64,000 nucleotides of DNA, taken from contig NZ_CAJXQY010000006.1 in the NCBI RefSeq assembly GCF_913058315.1, positions 1 to 64,000 on the forward strand, written 5' to 3'. The first letter of the stretch is position 1. Each line of letters begins with the position of its first letter. Below are positions 62,719 through 64,000 of the stretch, piece by piece. The notes below the pieces were generated by a model. The model was not told the DNA's origin. It made no database searches and was given only the letters and a program-made list of their open reading frames with translations. Made by a program: the position numbers and the translations under genes. Source of the stretch: an uncultured Alteromonas sp. (GTDB taxonomy: Bacteria > Pseudomonadota > Gammaproteobacteria > Enterobacterales > Alteromonadaceae).

Positions 62719-64000
62719 TTACTTATTCTTCGTTGTTTTAACAGAAGGAATTGCAGTGGTCGGATCTTCAGGCCAGTAATGTTTGGGATAACGGCCTTTC
62801 ATCTCTTTTCTCACTTCAGCATAACTACCCTGCCAGAAGCGCGGTAAATCATTGGTAGTCTGAATCGGTCGGCCAGCCGGTGATAACAACTCTACCGTAA
62901 CCATCTGGCGACCCTGAGCAACGGTCACTGGTGCAGCACTGCCATAAATTTCCTGCATTTTGACTGACAACACTACCCGCGATTCGCTTTCATAACGCAA
63001 GCGTCGTGTTGTGCCGCTGGGCACTTTAAGGCTCGCGGGCAATTGTTGCTCAACGACCTGACGCTGAGGCCAGCTCAATGTTTGCAGTAGTACCTCCGCC
63101 CAGTGCGCTTTTTTAAGCTGGCTAAGTGACGCGCATCGCCCTAATACGGCATGCACCACCTCCTGCCCGAGTAACCAGCTTGTCGACACCTCCGGCCAGG
63201 GCGAATCGCCATCAAAACCGCTGGCCACAAGATTATGTGTTCGCGCCATATTAAGCCGGTTTAAAGTCTCTTCAAGCTCATTAAAGAATGGCCAGTCTTT
63301 AATGTCTTTTTCGCCTAACCAGTCTTGCCAGCATTGAATTCGCTGAGCTTCGCCCAGCTTAGCCAGCGGTTGGCGAGACAGCAGAATTTGCTTAAAGTAA
63401 CGCCGCTCTTCGGCCTTCATTGTGTCGCTTTGAGCGTCGTAAAAGGCAACCTGCTGTAACGAGACAGAATCCGCAAAGCGCTCATGAATAAGCGGCTCTT
63501 CGATTGGCTGAGCTAAGCGGATCAGTAAATTAGCGCCTTTGCGTTGGCCTGCTAATACCGCCAGCCAGGGATATTCTGTTGCCGCCGGCTGAACCAGTTC
63601 TGCACCGGTCCCCATGGCCAGCTTAAATTCCTGTAAGTTGCGCGCCCGGGCAATCCAGCTAGGCCTCGCCAGACTTATTGCCAGGCCAAGGTATTGTTCC
63701 GGCACATTCAGCCTGGAGTCTATTTTGGCGTCGCTGCCTAGCAAACGAGCATACCTCGACGCCTGACGGCTTACCGATTGTCTGACCGGAGAAGGTATGG
63801 AGCGAAGAACATCACTCACCAGCCAGTATTCCGTTCGGGGAGCTTCTTCGGCCAGAGCAGTTACCACGCAACCGGCTGTCAGCAGTGTTTGCTCATCCGT
63901 TAATTCAGCTTCCTCTTTGAGCTGTAACAGCATACTGGCGAATTTCGCATCGACCGGTAGTTTAAGACTGTCCTTACCAAGTGGCGTAATCCGCCCGTTA
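62719..64000 (-). CDS. hrpB: ATP-dependent helicase HrpB, C-terminal part (cut by window end)
   Basis: About 427 residues of the C-terminal half. The visible N-terminal edge, ITPLGKDSLKLPVDAKFASM, is the start of the helicase-associated domain after the RecA cores, then the HrpB C-terminal domain (about 300-420), including RYPKHYWPEDPTTAIP. The ATPase motifs lie beyond base 64000. HrpB is a DEAH-box family protein with poorly known function in most bacteria. It runs on the minus strand towards phaB, with a 161-base gap. Confidence 0.9.
   Translation of the reverse strand, partial: NGRITPLGKDSLKLPVDAKFASMLLQLKEEAELTDEQTLLTAGCVVTALAEEAPRTEYWLVSDVLRSIPSPVRQSVSRQASRYARLLGSDAKIDSRLNVPEQYLGLAISLARPSWIARARNLQEFKLAMGTGAELVQPAATEYPWLAVLAGQRKGANLLIRLAQPIEEPLIHERFADSVSLQQVAFYDAQSDTMKAEERRYFKQILLSRQPLAKLGEAQRIQCWQDWLGEKDIKDWPFFNELEETLNRLNMARTHNLVASGFDGDSPWPEVSTSWLLGQEVVHAVLGRCASLSQLKKAHWAEVLLQTLSWPQRQVVEQQLPASLKVPSGTTRRLRYESESRVVLSVKMQEIYGSAAPVTVAQGRQMVTVELLSPAGRPIQTTNDLPRFWQGSYAEVRKEMKGRYPKHYWPEDPTTAIPSVKTTKNK

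Overview
The window looks like a chromosomal contig from a marine gammaproteobacterium of the Alteromonadales (Alteromonas/Aestuariibacter-like). The guess rests on gene order (ponA | pilMNOPQ-aroKB-damX-dam, rpe-trpS-pabA, argD/astC-astA-astD), on small families typical of that order (DUF2970, DUF2982, DUF1338 beside ast) and on codon/GC style; no rRNA or tRNA is present to settle it. Bases 1-45 are not genomic: they are an Illumina Nextera i7 adapter, so the window starts at an assembly edge. The last gene (hrpB) runs off the right end.

Layout. 46-5150: 3' end of an alpha/beta hydrolase, then NAD malic enzyme and PBP1A on the minus strand. 5291-14252: type IV pilus assembly operon pilMNOPQ, shikimate genes aroK/aroB, damX and dam. 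14268-15624 (minus): two small membrane/exported proteins and a TIGR02001-type porin with a good sigma-54 promoter. 16050-19702: rpe, trpS, pabA and an HDOD protein. 19867-24662: arginine succinyltransferase catabolic genes (astC/argD, astA, astD) plus a DUF1338 dioxygenase-like gene behind an ARG box. 24710-29817 (minus): parC, then an H-NOX NO sensor translationally coupled to a PAS-GGDEF-EAL protein. 30047-38834: BarA-like hybrid kinase, DUF2982 protein and a previously easy-to-miss 57-aa partner, pyrB, hemL, class III cyclase, htpX. 38963-45249: NhaR-like regulator, a DyP-type peroxidase lacking its catalytic Asp, gamma-glutamyltransferase, a glycosyltransferase and catalase. 45542-49772: a second GGDEF-EAL protein, then glnK-amtB with NtrC boxes and a sigma-54-like promoter. 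50012-52191: a proline-rich membrane protein, a DUF808 protein, and a compact stand-alone unit (IHF site, sigma-54 promoter, structured leader, 39-aa membrane peptide, strong terminator). 52317-52522: a multi-hairpin palindromic element. 52598-54967: PBP1B. 55129-62557: polyhydroxyalkanoate (PHA) cluster: DUF6489-like protein, phaC, phaR, two phasins, phaZ, a lytic transglycosylase and phaB, with three PhaR-type operators in front of the phasins. 62719-64000: hrpB.

Themes. Signalling through c-di-GMP (two GGDEF-EAL proteins, one NO-linked), nitrogen control (glnK-amtB, porin, ast genes) and carbon storage (PHA) dominate the regulated content. The features most worth follow-up are the sigma-54 small-peptide unit at 51815-52191, the H-NOX protein with Arg-to-His in its YxSxR motif, the DyP homologue with Asp-to-Tyr in GxxDG, the PhaR operator set and the palindromic element. 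No CRISPR array, prophage, IS transposase, rRNA or tRNA was seen.
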